Counted from the stretch's first letter, positions 15,835 to 24,918 are shown. The stretch is 33,969 nucleotides of DNA from an uncultured Erysipelotrichaceae bacterium (GCA_900314585.1 OMVV01000010.1:1-33969), one strand, 5' to 3'. Notes: generated by a model not told the origin, from the letters alone. Numbers and translations are program-made.

Positions 15835-17499
15835 TTATTTTAAATAATCAATAACGAGTTTAACTCGTCGATCAACTTCTTCTTTGCCTAAAATTTGTAA
15901 GACACAATGGAGATTTGGCGAGTTTTTCGCTCCAACAAGAGCGACTCTAATAATTTCAGCGACATCACCAACGTGTCCTAAATAGGTATCTGGATTTTGT
16001 TTAAAAATTTTGTTGGATTCAGCAAAGTTATGTCTTATACCGAGTTCTTTAACTGAATTAAACCAAACATCATTCGCTAAAGTATAATCATTGCTATTAG
16101 CAAAATCGATTAATAAATCTTTGATAACTTCTTTAGAGAATTTTTCATTGAATGGATAACCATCTTTAACGATTTCTGCGTAGCGGTCGTTATAGAAGAA
16201 TCCAATAAGTGGATAAACATCTTTGTAACATGTGAAGTCTTTACGGGCTTTTTCTCCACCGCGTTCAATGTTGAGAGCTTTGATAGAAAGTTCTTTATTT
16301 GCAACTAAGTGTTTGTATAAAACTTCATCATAATCTTTGGACCATTTCACTAAACGATCATAAAAATCTTCGGCGGTAAATAAAGCGATAACTTCTTTAG
16401 AGAAGAAATTGAGTTTATCTTGATCGAAAAGCACGCCATCAAGAGACATCTTATCGAACGAGAATGTGAACTTGTCTAAATCGTAACAATGATTCTCAGC
16501 AGTCCATTCTTCAAAGTTTGAATTAGCGATGCTCATCAAATATGCTTTCAAAGATTCGGCTGGATAACCACCTTCGATGAAGTGTGAAACACTTGCTTCT
16601 GGATCTTTTCTTTTAGAAAGTTTACGTTTATTGCCGTTATCAAGTTTCATGATAACTGGTAAATGTGCATATTTTGGTCTAGCAAAACCAAGGGTATCGA
16701 ATAATTCGATATGGATTGGCGCACTAGAAATCCATTCTTCACCTCTAATAACGGTTGTTGTTCTCATAAAATGATCATCAACCGCATGAGCGAAGTGATA
16801 AGTTGGAAGTCCATCGGATTTCATGATAACGATATCCATATCATTTTCAGCGATGGAAATATCTCCACGAATTTCATCATGGAAAACAACTTTGTTGTTA
16901 TGATTTCCCATTGATCTAAATCTGATGACATATGGATCACCATTTTTGATGCGGATTAAAGCTTCGCTCGGTTCGATGGTGCGGCAAATTGCATAATCGC
17001 CATAATAACCAGGAATTTCCTTATTGGCTTCTTGGATTTCACGTGTTTCTTCAAGTTCTTGAGCCGAGCAGAAACATGGATACGCTCTTCCTTTAAGCAT
17101 CAATTCTTTGATACAAACACGATAAATGTGTTCACGTTCACTTTGACGGTATGGACCATAATCACCAACGTCGTGATTACCTAAGTAACCTTCCTCTGGA
17201 GCAACATCAAAATATGAAAGCTGGCGAACGAGTTCTTCCCCACTACCTTCAATTTCACGTTTGGTATCGGTATCTTCTAAACGAAGATAGAAAACACCAT
17301 TTGTGTCTTTAGCAACTTTGTGAGCCACTAATGATGTGAATAAGGAACCAAGATGCAAGAAACCAGTTGGTGATGGAGCGAATCTAGTCACCTCAGCCCC
17401 ACTAGATAAATTGCGCTTTGGATAGCGTTTTTCTAAATCAGCGATAGTCTCGCTAATATCAGGGAATATATAATTTGCTAATTCTTCGTATTTATTCAT
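15835..17499 (-). CDS. gltX: Glutamate--tRNA ligase
   Basis: 554 aa class I synthetase that charges tRNA with glutamate in the cytoplasm. The HIGH-type motif PSPTGFLHLGS is at residues 42-52 and the KMSKS-type KLSKR at 293-297; Cys142, Cys144 and Cys172 recall the zinc site of GluRS. An N-terminal extension of about 35 residues and a long C-terminal anticodon-binding part make it longer than the usual 470-490 aa. No SD is seen; the -10 box lies only about 20 nt before the ATG, giving a leader of about 12 nt. The cognate tRNA-Glu follows on the same transcript. Many Bacillota lack GlnRS and use GluRS for tRNA-Gln too; the sequence does not settle this. Confidence 0.95.
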   Translation of the reverse strand: MNKYEELANYIFPDISETIADLEKRYPKRNLSSGAEVTRFAPSPTGFLHLGSLFTSLVAHKVAKDTNGVFYLRLEDTDTKREIEGSGEELVRQLSYFDVAPEEGYLGNHDVGDYGPYRQSEREHIYRVCIKELMLKGRAYPCFCSAQELEETREIQEANKEIPGYYGDYAICRTIEPSEALIRIKNGDPYVIRFRSMGNHNNKVVFHDEIRGDISIAENDMDIVIMKSDGLPTYHFAHAVDDHFMRTTTVIRGEEWISSAPIHIELFDTLGFARPKYAHLPVIMKLDNGNKRKLSKRKDPEASVSHFIEGGYPAESLKAYLMSIANSNFEEWTAENHCYDLDKFTFSFDKMSLDGVLFDQDKLNFFSKEVIALFTAEDFYDRLVKWSKDYDEVLYKHLVANKELSIKALNIERGGEKARKDFTCYKDVYPLIGFFYNDRYAEIVKDGYPFNEKFSKEVIKDLLIDFANSNDYTLANDVWFNSVKELGIRHNFAESNKIFKQNPDTYLGHVGDVAEIIRVALVGAKNSPNLHCVLQILGKEEVDRRVKLVIDYLK

Positions 17500-17510
17500 A
17501 ATTTTTTGTC

Positions 17511-17539
17511 TTGAACTATTATACTACTTTTAATATAAT
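17511..17539 (+). promoter_or_regulatory. Promoter of tRNA-Gly(GCC), overlapping the divergent gltX promoter
   Basis: Plus strand: TTGAAC (17511-17516), 17-bp spacer, TATAAT (17534-17539), about 15 bp before the tRNA. The minus-strand -10 of gltX (TATAAT, 17523-17518) lies inside this spacer, so the two promoters cannot easily be occupied together. Confidence 0.75.
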
Positions 17540-17553
17540 AATCACGCTGAAAT

Positions 17554-17627
17554 GCAGATGTAGTTCAGTGGTAGAACACTACCTTGCCAAGGTAGTTATG
17601 CGGGTTCGATTCCCGTCATCTGCTCCA
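17554..17627 (+). tRNA. tRNA-Gly(GCC)
   Basis: Cloverleaf GCAGATG...CATCTGC, anticodon stem CTACC/GGTAG with loop TTGCCAA (anticodon GCC), T-arm GGTTCGATTCC, and encoded CCA. Single-gene transcript with its own promoter and terminator. Confidence 0.95.
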
Positions 17628-17636
17628 TTGATTAAC

Positions 17637-17661
17637 ACAGTAGCTACGCTACTGTTTTTTA
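17637..17661 (+). terminator. Terminator of tRNA-Gly(GCC)
   Basis: CAGTAGC-TAC-GCTACTG with a T-tract directly behind, 10 nt after the tRNA. The T-tract overlaps the 3' end of the convergent membrane protein gene. Confidence 0.8.
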
Positions 17662-18695
17662 TTTTCTTCTTTATCTTCCTTCTTTGGCTTGCTTTTTAGA
17701 GCATTTAATAACTCATTAGCAGCGCCTTTAATGTTTTTCTTTTCTTCTTCATTGATGCGAAGACTCACTCCGAAAAGTTTAAGACGTTCAGCTTCGTCAA
17801 ATAATGTATCTAGATAGAACAAAGAAAACATCGAGAAGATCATAAAATACACATCAAAGATATATGGAAGAAGATAAACGCTAACTAATAAGGCAGCAAA
17901 TAATCCAATGATTGCGGTTTGAACACCGCTTTGGTTAAAGACGAAAATTGCTAAGAAACACCCACCTACATAACAAGCGATGAATGTAAGGAATATAAAC
18001 CAAAATGACTGGTAATAATCGATGTAAAAATAGCGGCGATATTTTTTAAAAGATAATGCGAAAAGGAAATTAGACGCATTCATTGGTAAATGTTTCTTAT
18101 TAACGACGTTATAGAAGATCTTAAGTGAGTTCACTAAAACATGATGAATAAACCACATTGACGCTAGGCCAATTGAGATCGTTAAAGCGATATTTGTAAT
18201 TTGGATATATGTGGGATTTGCCGTTAAATCCTGGAGATTTTGTAGTAATTGTGAATCGGTTTCAGAATTCAAAATCGCATTGAAAATATTCGCATAAACT
18301 TCATTATTCATTCCCATCGTATAATGGAGAATCATAAATAGCGTTATTGATAACACTAAATAAGTCACCATTGCTTTAACCATTCCAATAATCATTCGGA
18401 AACAGCCAAAGAAATGTGGACTATAGTAAAGTTTGAATCCTAAAAAGACTCTTTTAAGTGAAAAATCCCCGCCATTCACGGATATATTCTCTAAAATGTA
18501 GCCAAGTAAAATGGGTGCAACAAGAAACGGAACAGTGATGATTAATGAGATTGAAAGAAAATATCCGCCGATTAAACAAACACTGATAAAAAGCATCAAA
18601 ACTGTGGATAAAGCCGACTTTTCTAAAAAATGATGAAAGTAAGATTGCCTTATACTTTTAAGGATATTTGGTTGCTTATTTTCTTTTTCTTTCAT
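17649..18695 (-). CDS. Polytopic membrane protein of unknown function
   Basis: 348 aa with six or so hydrophobic segments (about residues 28-50, 52-72, 105-130, 170-192, 228-255, 258-298) and a charged Lys/Glu-rich C-terminus. No family motif recognised; the general look recalls DUF624/YesL-like or YIP-type integral proteins, but weakly. The start lies inside the preceding gene (20-nt overlap) with no good SD, so translation is likely coupled. Last gene of the cdaA unit. Confidence 0.55.
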   Translation of the reverse strand: MKEKENKQPNILKSIRQSYFHHFLEKSALSTVLMLFISVCLIGGYFLSISLIITVPFLVAPILLGYILENISVNGGDFSLKRVFLGFKLYYSPHFFGCFRMIIGMVKAMVTYLVLSITLFMILHYTMGMNNEVYANIFNAILNSETDSQLLQNLQDLTANPTYIQITNIALTISIGLASMWFIHHVLVNSLKIFYNVVNKKHLPMNASNFLFALSFKKYRRYFYIDYYQSFWFIFLTFIACYVGGCFLAIFVFNQSGVQTAIIGLFAALLVSVYLLPYIFDVYFMIFSMFSLFYLDTLFDEAERLKLFGVSLRINEEEKKNIKGAANELLNALKSKPKKEDKEENKKQ

Positions 18696-19293
18696 TTAGT
18701 CGATTTACGTCCATGACGGCGTATTTAAGTTGATCATCGTTTAGTGGAGCGACTTTTCTAGCTTCCAATGCATCGAGAAGTTTATTGAAATTTGAGACAT
18801 GAACCAAATAATTGTTCTTCAATGTTGGTTTAAAATCTCCAAAATCTGCGTCATCATCCACTAAAGCGACAGGAATAAAAAGCGATGGATTAAGTCCTAA
18901 GTTAGAGGCGACTTTTTTGGTTAGTTCCGCTCCAGAAATAAAAACATTATCGATATAGACTTTTTTCGCATTTTTCTCTAAAGGAGTATAGACAAAACTG
19001 CGGTCATTTTCTTTTGCTTCAATATTTCCAGGAAGATAAAAATCGGAAATAACATAAATATATTTCGTGCCAAAAAGAAGGTGATCGATTTTTAAAAGTT
19101 GATCATCATTACCTTTTAAGGCGAGTTTATTGATTAGATATAAATCGTTATGAAGAGCGTACTTGTACACTCTTTTGCCATATATTGAAATATGGTCCTT
19201 TTTATATCTAGCACGTTTTATCTTTGGATAAAAAATGATTAACAATACTACAATCGCCAGCAATATTACTAAACCAACGAATAAGTAGACCAT
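18676..19293 (-). CDS. Membrane-anchored NERD-like protein with altered active site
   Basis: 205 aa. One N-terminal transmembrane helix (residues 2-21) is followed by a domain resembling NERD (nuclease-related): KIDHLLFGTKYIYVISDFY (Asp70) and a following G-N-I. In NERD proteins the next block reads VIExK; here it is VISDF, so the Glu and Lys of the nuclease site are replaced (Ser83, Phe85). It is probably not a nuclease. Starts in a TAATG overlap with deoD. Assignment rests on pattern resemblance only. Confidence 0.5.
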   Translation of the reverse strand: MVYLFVGLVILLAIVVLLIIFYPKIKRARYKKDHISIYGKRVYKYALHNDLYLINKLALKGNDDQLLKIDHLLFGTKYIYVISDFYLPGNIEAKENDRSFVYTPLEKNAKKVYIDNVFISGAELTKKVASNLGLNPSLFIPVALVDDDADFGDFKPTLKNNYLVHVSNFNKLLDALEARKVAPLNDDQLKYAVMDVNRLNERKRK

Positions 19294-20009
19294 TATGCGT
19301 ATTTTTCAGCAGTAGCGATAGCAACGTCGATCATATTGCGAAGACCGACTTGACGTTCTTCAGCAGTGAGGCGTTCGTTTTTAATAAAGTGATCGGTAAC
19401 AGTTAACATTGTTAATGCACGTTTCTTTAAGAAAGCAGCGTTGATATATAAAGCGTAAGATTCCATCTCAACGCCCATAATGCCAAGTTTAGCCCATCTT
19501 TTCCAAGTTTCTGGATCGAAGTCATAGAAGACATCAGCAGAGAAGATATTACCCATATGATATGGATATTTCTTTTCTTCAAGGACATCGCGAGCTGCCA
19601 TTAAGACTTCAAAGTCTGCTAAAGCAGAATATGTTCCATTTAAATGGAATTGAGCAGCATAGTTTGAATCAGTTGAGCTTCCAGCGCATAAAAGGACATC
19701 ACGCAAATTGATGTTTTCTTGATAAGCACCGCAAGTACCGACACGAATGATGGTTTCAACATCATATTCTTTAAAAAGTTCGAATGAATAAATACCAATG
19801 GATGGATGACCCATTCCAGAGGACATGACGGAAACTCTCTTTCCATTTTTGGTTAGACCAGTGTAGCAGCAATTTCCACGAACTTTGTTAACGCATTTAA
19901 CATCGTGAAGGAAATTTTCTGCAATCCATAACGCACGGTTAGGATCTCCTGGCATCAAGACGACTTTTGCGATTTCGCCTTTTTTAGCTTCGTTGTGTGG
20001 TGTTGGCAT
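19293..20009 (-). CDS. deoD: Purine-nucleoside phosphorylase, DeoD type
   Basis: 238 aa, the usual length. The N-terminus MPTPHNEAKKGEIAK and VLMPGDPNRA are diagnostic, as are GMGHPSIGIYSFEL, IIRVGTCGAY and MGVEMESYALY (substrate site). It cleaves purine (deoxy)ribonucleosides with phosphate to the base and (deoxy)ribose-1-phosphate, in the cytoplasm. It has a strong SD (AAAGGAG). It follows the Nudix gene by about 25 nt and overlaps the NERD-like gene (TAATG). Confidence 0.96.
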   Translation of the reverse strand: MPTPHNEAKKGEIAKVVLMPGDPNRALWIAENFLHDVKCVNKVRGNCCYTGLTKNGKRVSVMSSGMGHPSIGIYSFELFKEYDVETIIRVGTCGAYQENINLRDVLLCAGSSTDSNYAAQFHLNGTYSALADFEVLMAARDVLEEKKYPYHMGNIFSADVFYDFDPETWKRWAKLGIMGVEMESYALYINAAFLKKRALTMLTVTDHFIKNERLTAEERQVGLRNMIDVAIATAEKYA

Positions 20010-20034
20010 ATTTTTTCTCCTTTATTTAACCAAT

Positions 20035-20643
20035 CTAATCAAAGATTACTTTATTGTTTTTATACGCATCGATGGCTCTAGAAATTTCTTCAAGTGAGAG
20101 CTTTCTAGACATCTCTGGTAATTCATTCATTGGGAAGAATTTAACATCGTTTGTCTCATGTGTGTGAGCGTGGAATTTTGCTCCATCGATTGAACCTAGG
20201 AAGATAACGACATAGTCAGGAACATTTTGTTTTGACTTATATGGCGTGCGGTCGAGAACACCAAGTAGACGAGTGACTTTCATTTCCACTCCTGCTTCTT
20301 GAGATACTTCCGCGCAGGCATTTTCGGTTGGTGATTTATATAAATCGCACCATCCACCAGGAAGTGACCACAGGTTTGTATTAGATTCTCTAACAAGTAA
20401 CACTTCCTCTTTATCATTTACAATCAAACTCCTAACTGAGATGTTTGGAGTGGGATAAACTTCTTTGCTAAATAGATTTGGACGATCGAATTTAACATCC
20501 ATGAAGTTCTCAAGCATTTCTTTAGAAATATCATTGAGTTCTTGATAATTTTCAATCGCATATGGATCTTTCGAATAAGTTAGACCGATCTTCGCGATTG
20601 AGTGAACTTTAACAATAAAATCGTAATATTGTTTAAACGTCAT
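20035..20643 (-). CDS. Nudix hydrolase with N-terminal NUDIX_N domain
   Basis: 202 aa from the ATG at 20643. This start is chosen because FKQYYDFIVKVHSIAKIGL and YSKDPYAIENYQEL are the usual beginning of the NUDIX_N family; a reading from further upstream would overlap cdaA. The Nudix box reads GGWCDLYKSPTENACAEVSQ followed by EAGV. Against the consensus REUxEE the Arg is Ala and one Glu is Gln (AEVSQE), so metal binding may be altered. Relatives hydrolyse ADP-ribose and similar nucleoside diphosphates. The ATG comes directly after the cdaA stop, implying coupling. Confidence 0.85.
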   Translation of the reverse strand: MTFKQYYDFIVKVHSIAKIGLTYSKDPYAIENYQELNDISKEMLENFMDVKFDRPNLFSKEVYPTPNISVRSLIVNDKEEVLLVRESNTNLWSLPGGWCDLYKSPTENACAEVSQEAGVEMKVTRLLGVLDRTPYKSKQNVPDYVVIFLGSIDGAKFHAHTHETNDVKFFPMNELPEMSRKLSLEEISRAIDAYKNNKVIFD

Positions 20644-20644
20644 A

Positions 20645-21433
20645 TTATTCAGCTTTGGTTTCTTTGGACATGTAGATGTAATCTTCAAGGGTTCTTAAGA
20701 ATGTATCTGCTGGAACATGGATAAGTTCACCAGCCACGGCAAGTGAAATACGACCTGTTTCTTCAGAAACAACAACGGTGACTGAATCGGAAACTTCAGA
20801 AATACCGATTGAGGCACGGTGACGGGAACCAAATTTACCAGTGAGCGGTTTGGTGGTTGGAGTGTAATAGACTGATGCCGCTAAGATTTTGTCGCGACGA
20901 ATGACCACCGCTCCATCATGCAAACGAGTTCCTGGATAGAAAATTGTCATTAATAATTCTGGGGTAACTGGAGCGTCAAGTTCAGTACCAGATTTGATAA
21001 AATCATCGAGTTTTGTGTCTTTTTCAAAGGTGATGATCGCACCAATCTTGTTTTTAGAAAGGTTTTGAACAGCAACATCAACTTTTTGTAAAAGAGCGTG
21101 ACGATCGAAAACTTTTTCTGGAGAACCTTTACTCTTGCTTGAGGCTAAAGCATTCGCCATTAAGTCACGGATTGCACCTTGATTAACAACTAAAGCAACA
21201 ACCACAAGTGAGGTGACAACGATTAAAGCGATCGACCATAAAAGATGAAGGTTAAAGAACCAACCAACAAAAAGTAAGCAGATTCCTGAAATAATAGAGA
21301 CTGAAGCGAAACGACGCTTCAAGAACTTAAGTAAGAAAAAGATAGCGACTCCACTAACAAGAAGTGAGAGCGCAAAATCAATCCAACAAGTTGCACTGTT
21401 ATATAAGAATTTTCCCTCATCAATAATAAACAT
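20645..21433 (-). CDS. cdaA: CdaA-type diadenylate cyclase
   Basis: 262 aa. Three hydrophobic helices lie at about residues 15-37, 42-60 and 63-85; a linker and the DAC domain follow (about 105-250) with the catalytic motifs LHDGAVVI and GSRHRASIGISE. The enzyme makes cyclic di-AMP from two ATP at the membrane; c-di-AMP controls K+ and osmolyte transport and wall homeostasis in Bacillota. A GGAG precedes the ATG by 7 nt. The usual partners cdaR and glmM are not beside it; it leads a unit with Nudix, deoD, NERD-like and membrane protein genes. Confidence 0.95.
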   Translation of the reverse strand: MFIIDEGKFLYNSATCWIDFALSLLVSGVAIFFLLKFLKRRFASVSIISGICLLFVGWFFNLHLLWSIALIVVTSLVVVALVVNQGAIRDLMANALASSKSKGSPEKVFDRHALLQKVDVAVQNLSKNKIGAIITFEKDTKLDDFIKSGTELDAPVTPELLMTIFYPGTRLHDGAVVIRRDKILAASVYYTPTTKPLTGKFGSRHRASIGISEVSDSVTVVVSEETGRISLAVAGELIHVPADTFLRTLEDYIYMSKETKAE

Positions 21434-21530
21434 AAATGTTCTCCGATCTACCTTGATTTTAAGCGTTAAAATTATAACAAAACTATTTTATAAAATAAAT
21501 TGCTATATAAATATTCACAGACAAAATAAA

Positions 21531-21553
21531 AAGGTTCCCATAAGGGAAACCTT
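21531..21553 (-). terminator. Terminator of the M3 peptidase gene
   Basis: Minus strand: AAGGTTTCCC-TTAT-GGGAACCTT followed by TTTATTTT, just behind the stop at 21567. Confidence 0.8.
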
Positions 21554-21566
21554 GTTAATATTTTCT

Positions 21567-23285
21567 TTAGAATTTGCTTTCGTCGAAGCCTGATAATATC
21601 TTCTTTAAAGGTCTTATCACTTTCGCAACATTGCCTTCAATAAATGGATTTCGTAAGTGGGCTTTTTCAAGCAAATGGACGAATGGATATTTGCCGCCCA
21701 TCTTGCATAACTTCACGTATTTTTTCCAAGCTTTGTCGCGGTTTTTATTCATTTCCACTAAGAATTGGAAGGCACAGACTTGAGCGAGGGTGTAGTCGAT
21801 ATAGTAGAAAGGAACATCGAAGACGTGACCTTGTCTAAGCCACCAACCACCGTGTTTAGCGACCTTCATCTCATCTGGATAAACCTTTTGAGGAGTGTAT
21901 TTTCTTTCGATTTCTTGATAAGCAGCACATCGCTCTTCATGAGTTGCAGTTGGATGAGCATAAACCCAGTGTTGGAACTCATCGATGGTGATGCCATAAG
22001 GTAAGAATTCGATTGAATCACATAAATGTGAGAAGCGATATTTATCAGCTTGTTCACCAAAGAAAAGATTCATCCATGGCCAAGCAAAGAATTCCATCGA
22101 CATCGAGTGAATTTCACAGGATTCCATCGTTGGAGATTGTAGATCGCTTGGTTTGATATTTCTTGAAAGATAACCTTGGAAAGCGTGACCAACTTCATGA
22201 GTGAGAGTACTCACGTCACCTTCAGTGCCATTGAAGTTAGAGAAGATGAATGGGAATTTATAAGTATCAAGGAAAGTCATATAACCACCAGGTTGTTTGC
22301 CTGGACGAGCATCTAAATCAAGAAGATGATGTTCTTTCATAAAGTCGAAGAATTCACCGCTTTCTTTTGACATTTCGTGATACATTTTGGTGGCGCTGTC
22401 GACTAAATATTTGGTGTCGCCAATTGGCTCTGGATTGCCACTTAAGAACGACAAATTGTAATCGTAGGAATACATCTTTTTAAATGGGATTCCAATGCGT
22501 TTTGCTTGAGCTTTGTAGAGTTTTTGAGCAACTGGGACGACTTCTTCAGCAATTTGTTCACGGTATTTTTTAACCATTTCCGCGTCATAGTCGACACGGC
22601 CTAAAGAGAGGTAACCAAGTTCAGTAAAATCTTTGTAACCGAGTTTCTTGGCGGCCTTATCTCTTAGGAGCACTAAATTACCATATAAATCACCGAGTTC
22701 TTTTTCGTGTTCAGCGAAGAATTCATCAACTTTAATTGATGCTTCGCGACGTTCTTCTCTTAAACGAGATTTGGTGAATTTTGACATTTGCGATAAGTTA
22801 TAGACTCCACCTTTATATTCGATTTGAGCCGAACCGACAATACGGTCATAATTTGAAGTGAGCTTATTGATTTCAATAAGTTCTGGGATAATTTTTTCAT
22901 CGAATGATTTAAGAGAGTTCTCGATCATTTGGAAATAATAATGGGAGAATTTCTTTTCAAGTTCAGCGCGATATGGAAGGGAAAGTAAAACTTTGTTCCA
23001 TTTGTTCGATAAATTAGAAATAAGGGGTGACATCTCATCGACTTGGTCTTGATATTTAGCAATGACCTTGTCTTGAGTGTTTAAAGAATAACGAATGCTG
23101 ATGACGGTGACATTCGTTGAAAATTTGCTCATGTAACGTTCATAAGCATTAATAACTTTAAGTCCGCTTTTATAATCAGAAGCAGCTTTTAGCTGTTCGA
23201 TGAAAGCGTTCATCTTTTTTTCAATACTTTTATACGAGATTTTCTTTATAGGAATTTCTTCAAATTTGATATCTAAGTTTTTCAT
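21567..23285 (-). CDS. M3 family oligoendopeptidase (PepF-like)
   Basis: 572 aa cytoplasmic zinc metallopeptidase. The zinc motif HEVGH is at about residues 363-367, followed by an ESCEIHSMSMEFF segment carrying the third ligand Glu, as in oligoendopeptidase F and related M3 proteins that trim short peptides. GGAGG lies 8 nt before the ATG at 23285; a GTG one codon earlier could also serve. Monocistronic with its own terminator. Length fits the M3 family (about 560-600 aa). Confidence 0.93.
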   Translation of the reverse strand: MKNLDIKFEEIPIKKISYKSIEKKMNAFIEQLKAASDYKSGLKVINAYERYMSKFSTNVTVISIRYSLNTQDKVIAKYQDQVDEMSPLISNLSNKWNKVLLSLPYRAELEKKFSHYYFQMIENSLKSFDEKIIPELIEINKLTSNYDRIVGSAQIEYKGGVYNLSQMSKFTKSRLREERREASIKVDEFFAEHEKELGDLYGNLVLLRDKAAKKLGYKDFTELGYLSLGRVDYDAEMVKKYREQIAEEVVPVAQKLYKAQAKRIGIPFKKMYSYDYNLSFLSGNPEPIGDTKYLVDSATKMYHEMSKESGEFFDFMKEHHLLDLDARPGKQPGGYMTFLDTYKFPFIFSNFNGTEGDVSTLTHEVGHAFQGYLSRNIKPSDLQSPTMESCEIHSMSMEFFAWPWMNLFFGEQADKYRFSHLCDSIEFLPYGITIDEFQHWVYAHPTATHEERCAAYQEIERKYTPQKVYPDEMKVAKHGGWWLRQGHVFDVPFYYIDYTLAQVCAFQFLVEMNKNRDKAWKKYVKLCKMGGKYPFVHLLEKAHLRNPFIEGNVAKVIRPLKKILSGFDESKF

Positions 23286-23331
23286 CACATCTACCTCCAG
23301 TGCCCATATATTCTAACTGATAAAAGACAAT

Positions 23332-23357
23332 AAAAAAAGAGCGAATAAATCGCTCTT
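23332..23357 (-). terminator. Terminator of the C11 peptidase gene
   Basis: Minus strand: AAGAGCG-ATTTATT-CGCTCTT followed by T7, 12 nt behind the stop at 23369. Confidence 0.85.
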
Positions 23358-23368
23358 AAATTTGATGC

Positions 23369-24913
23369 TTACCACCAGCTACCGCTATACCAACTGCCAC
23401 CATTAATTTGGAGTTTTCTCCATTCGGTGAACTTGGTATCGCTTGTGCCATAATCATATTTAGCGATTGATGAACTAGAGTCTGCAGCAATAAAGACATT
23501 GCAACCGGTTGGTTTTTTACTTCCGTAGTCTGGACCATTTTTTACATAAACGACCATATCTGAATATGCATTTAATAAACTGGTTGTATCGATGCTAACT
23601 GAAGTAGAGACTTTATCCATAAAGGACTTAAAGTCCGCAACACCATAAGCGTATGTTGTGCCACCGTTTTCAGAAACATTGCCAAATTTCAAAACAGCCG
23701 AATTATTATAAGCAGATTTCATTGAAGAATAGTTAGATGAACTTAATTGTCCTGAATATGATTTGAATTCATCAACAAATGTTTTGGCTTTGACTAGGTC
23801 AATAACAGATAAGGTTTGATTATTATCATAGTCTTGATATTCAGGATCATTTGAGTAGAAATCAACGAATGAATCACAAACCTTTGACAATAACGCTGGA
23901 GTGGAAATATCAGGATTTTCATATAATGAAGGAACCCAGCCTGTATAGTCCCAACCATCACCGTTTTCAAGCTCTTGAGAGGCGACCATATATTTCGCAT
24001 AATCGCTGTTAATCGAAACATTATCGATGTAGTTCATGATGCAGGCATCATAACCAATCCATTCAAGATTGATATCGGCACCTTTAACGGCTGTAGCAAT
24101 TTCTGAAGCAATTAAACCATCATTGCCATCATTTTCATCAAAGCAAACGCCTGATGCAGCGCCACCATGATTCCAAAGAATCAAAGCGTATTTATCAGCA
24201 GGATAAGCGGTTTTACCCCAAGTTAAGAAACTCTTTAAGGTATTAGCATCACCCATACCGGCGAGGCTTTCATCGCTGTCTTTAACTAATTTTTTGTTAT
24301 CGACATGCCAACGTTGGAGCTTGCTCGCATTGATACTATAGGTTTTTTGCCAATAGGAAGCTCCTCCGGTTTCGATAACAAAGTTGACGTTTTCGCTTGC
24401 TTGTGAAGAAGTGACGACTTCTTTGATATCTTTTGTGGCGGCGCCACCTTGTGATTCTAGATTGGAACCGCACACATACATCATAACGGTGTACTTGGTG
24501 TCGCTTTTTGAATCTTTTTCAACTGTGATAACGCAGGACGCTGATTTATTTTCATCAGCAACTGAAACAGCGGTAATTGTAACTTTATCGCCATCGTTCG
24601 CATTTTCGGAAATAGTGACGACTCCATCAACAACAGTCGCGATATCCTCATTGGAACTTGTCCAAATGACTTCTTGTGAAGAATCATTATCTCCGATAAC
24701 TTCAACTTTTAAAGTAACGCTGGAGCCAGGTTTAACGCTGACTTCTTCTTGATCTAAAACAACTTCTTTAACACTTGCTTTGTCCTGAGAAGAGGAGGTC
24801 ATCGAAGTAGTGACTTCACTATTACTTGGTGTTTTCTTCTTAGGAGTCGAAACTGTGCAAGAGCAAAGAATAAATGCAGATAACAGGATTGGTGAGATTA
24901 ACAACTTTCTCAT
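23369..24913 (-). CDS. Clostripain-like (C11) cysteine peptidase lipoprotein with Ig-like domain
   Basis: 514 aa from the ATG at 24913, which has AAGGAG 5 nt upstream and opens a lipoprotein signal (MRKLLISPILL...; lipobox LCSC, Cys19). A Ser/Thr/Lys linker (20-50) leads to a BIG2-type Ig-like domain (about 50-133), then the C11 peptidase domain from about 140: YTVMMYVCGSNLES, the catalytic His in WNHGG (His249) and the catalytic Cys in GYDACIM (Cys291). The enzyme would sit on the outer face of the membrane and cleave after basic residues, as C11 peptidases do. An in-frame ATG at 24982 would bury the signal peptide and is not preferred. Confidence 0.9.
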   Translation of the reverse strand: MRKLLISPILLSAFILCSCTVSTPKKKTPSNSEVTTSMTSSSQDKASVKEVVLDQEEVSVKPGSSVTLKVEVIGDNDSSQEVIWTSSNEDIATVVDGVVTISENANDGDKVTITAVSVADENKSASCVITVEKDSKSDTKYTVMMYVCGSNLESQGGAATKDIKEVVTSSQASENVNFVIETGGASYWQKTYSINASKLQRWHVDNKKLVKDSDESLAGMGDANTLKSFLTWGKTAYPADKYALILWNHGGAASGVCFDENDGNDGLIASEIATAVKGADINLEWIGYDACIMNYIDNVSINSDYAKYMVASQELENGDGWDYTGWVPSLYENPDISTPALLSKVCDSFVDFYSNDPEYQDYDNNQTLSVIDLVKAKTFVDEFKSYSGQLSSSNYSSMKSAYNNSAVLKFGNVSENGGTTYAYGVADFKSFMDKVSTSVSIDTTSLLNAYSDMVVYVKNGPDYGSKKPTGCNVFIAADSSSSIAKYDYGTSDTKFTEWRKLQINGGSWYSGSWW

Positions 24914-24918
24914 AAAAG

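Noticed and set aside
20644-20688. Nudix start overlapping cdaA
   Set aside because: The NUDIX_N family pattern begins at the ATG at 20643; the upstream residues look like the cdaA end in another frame.
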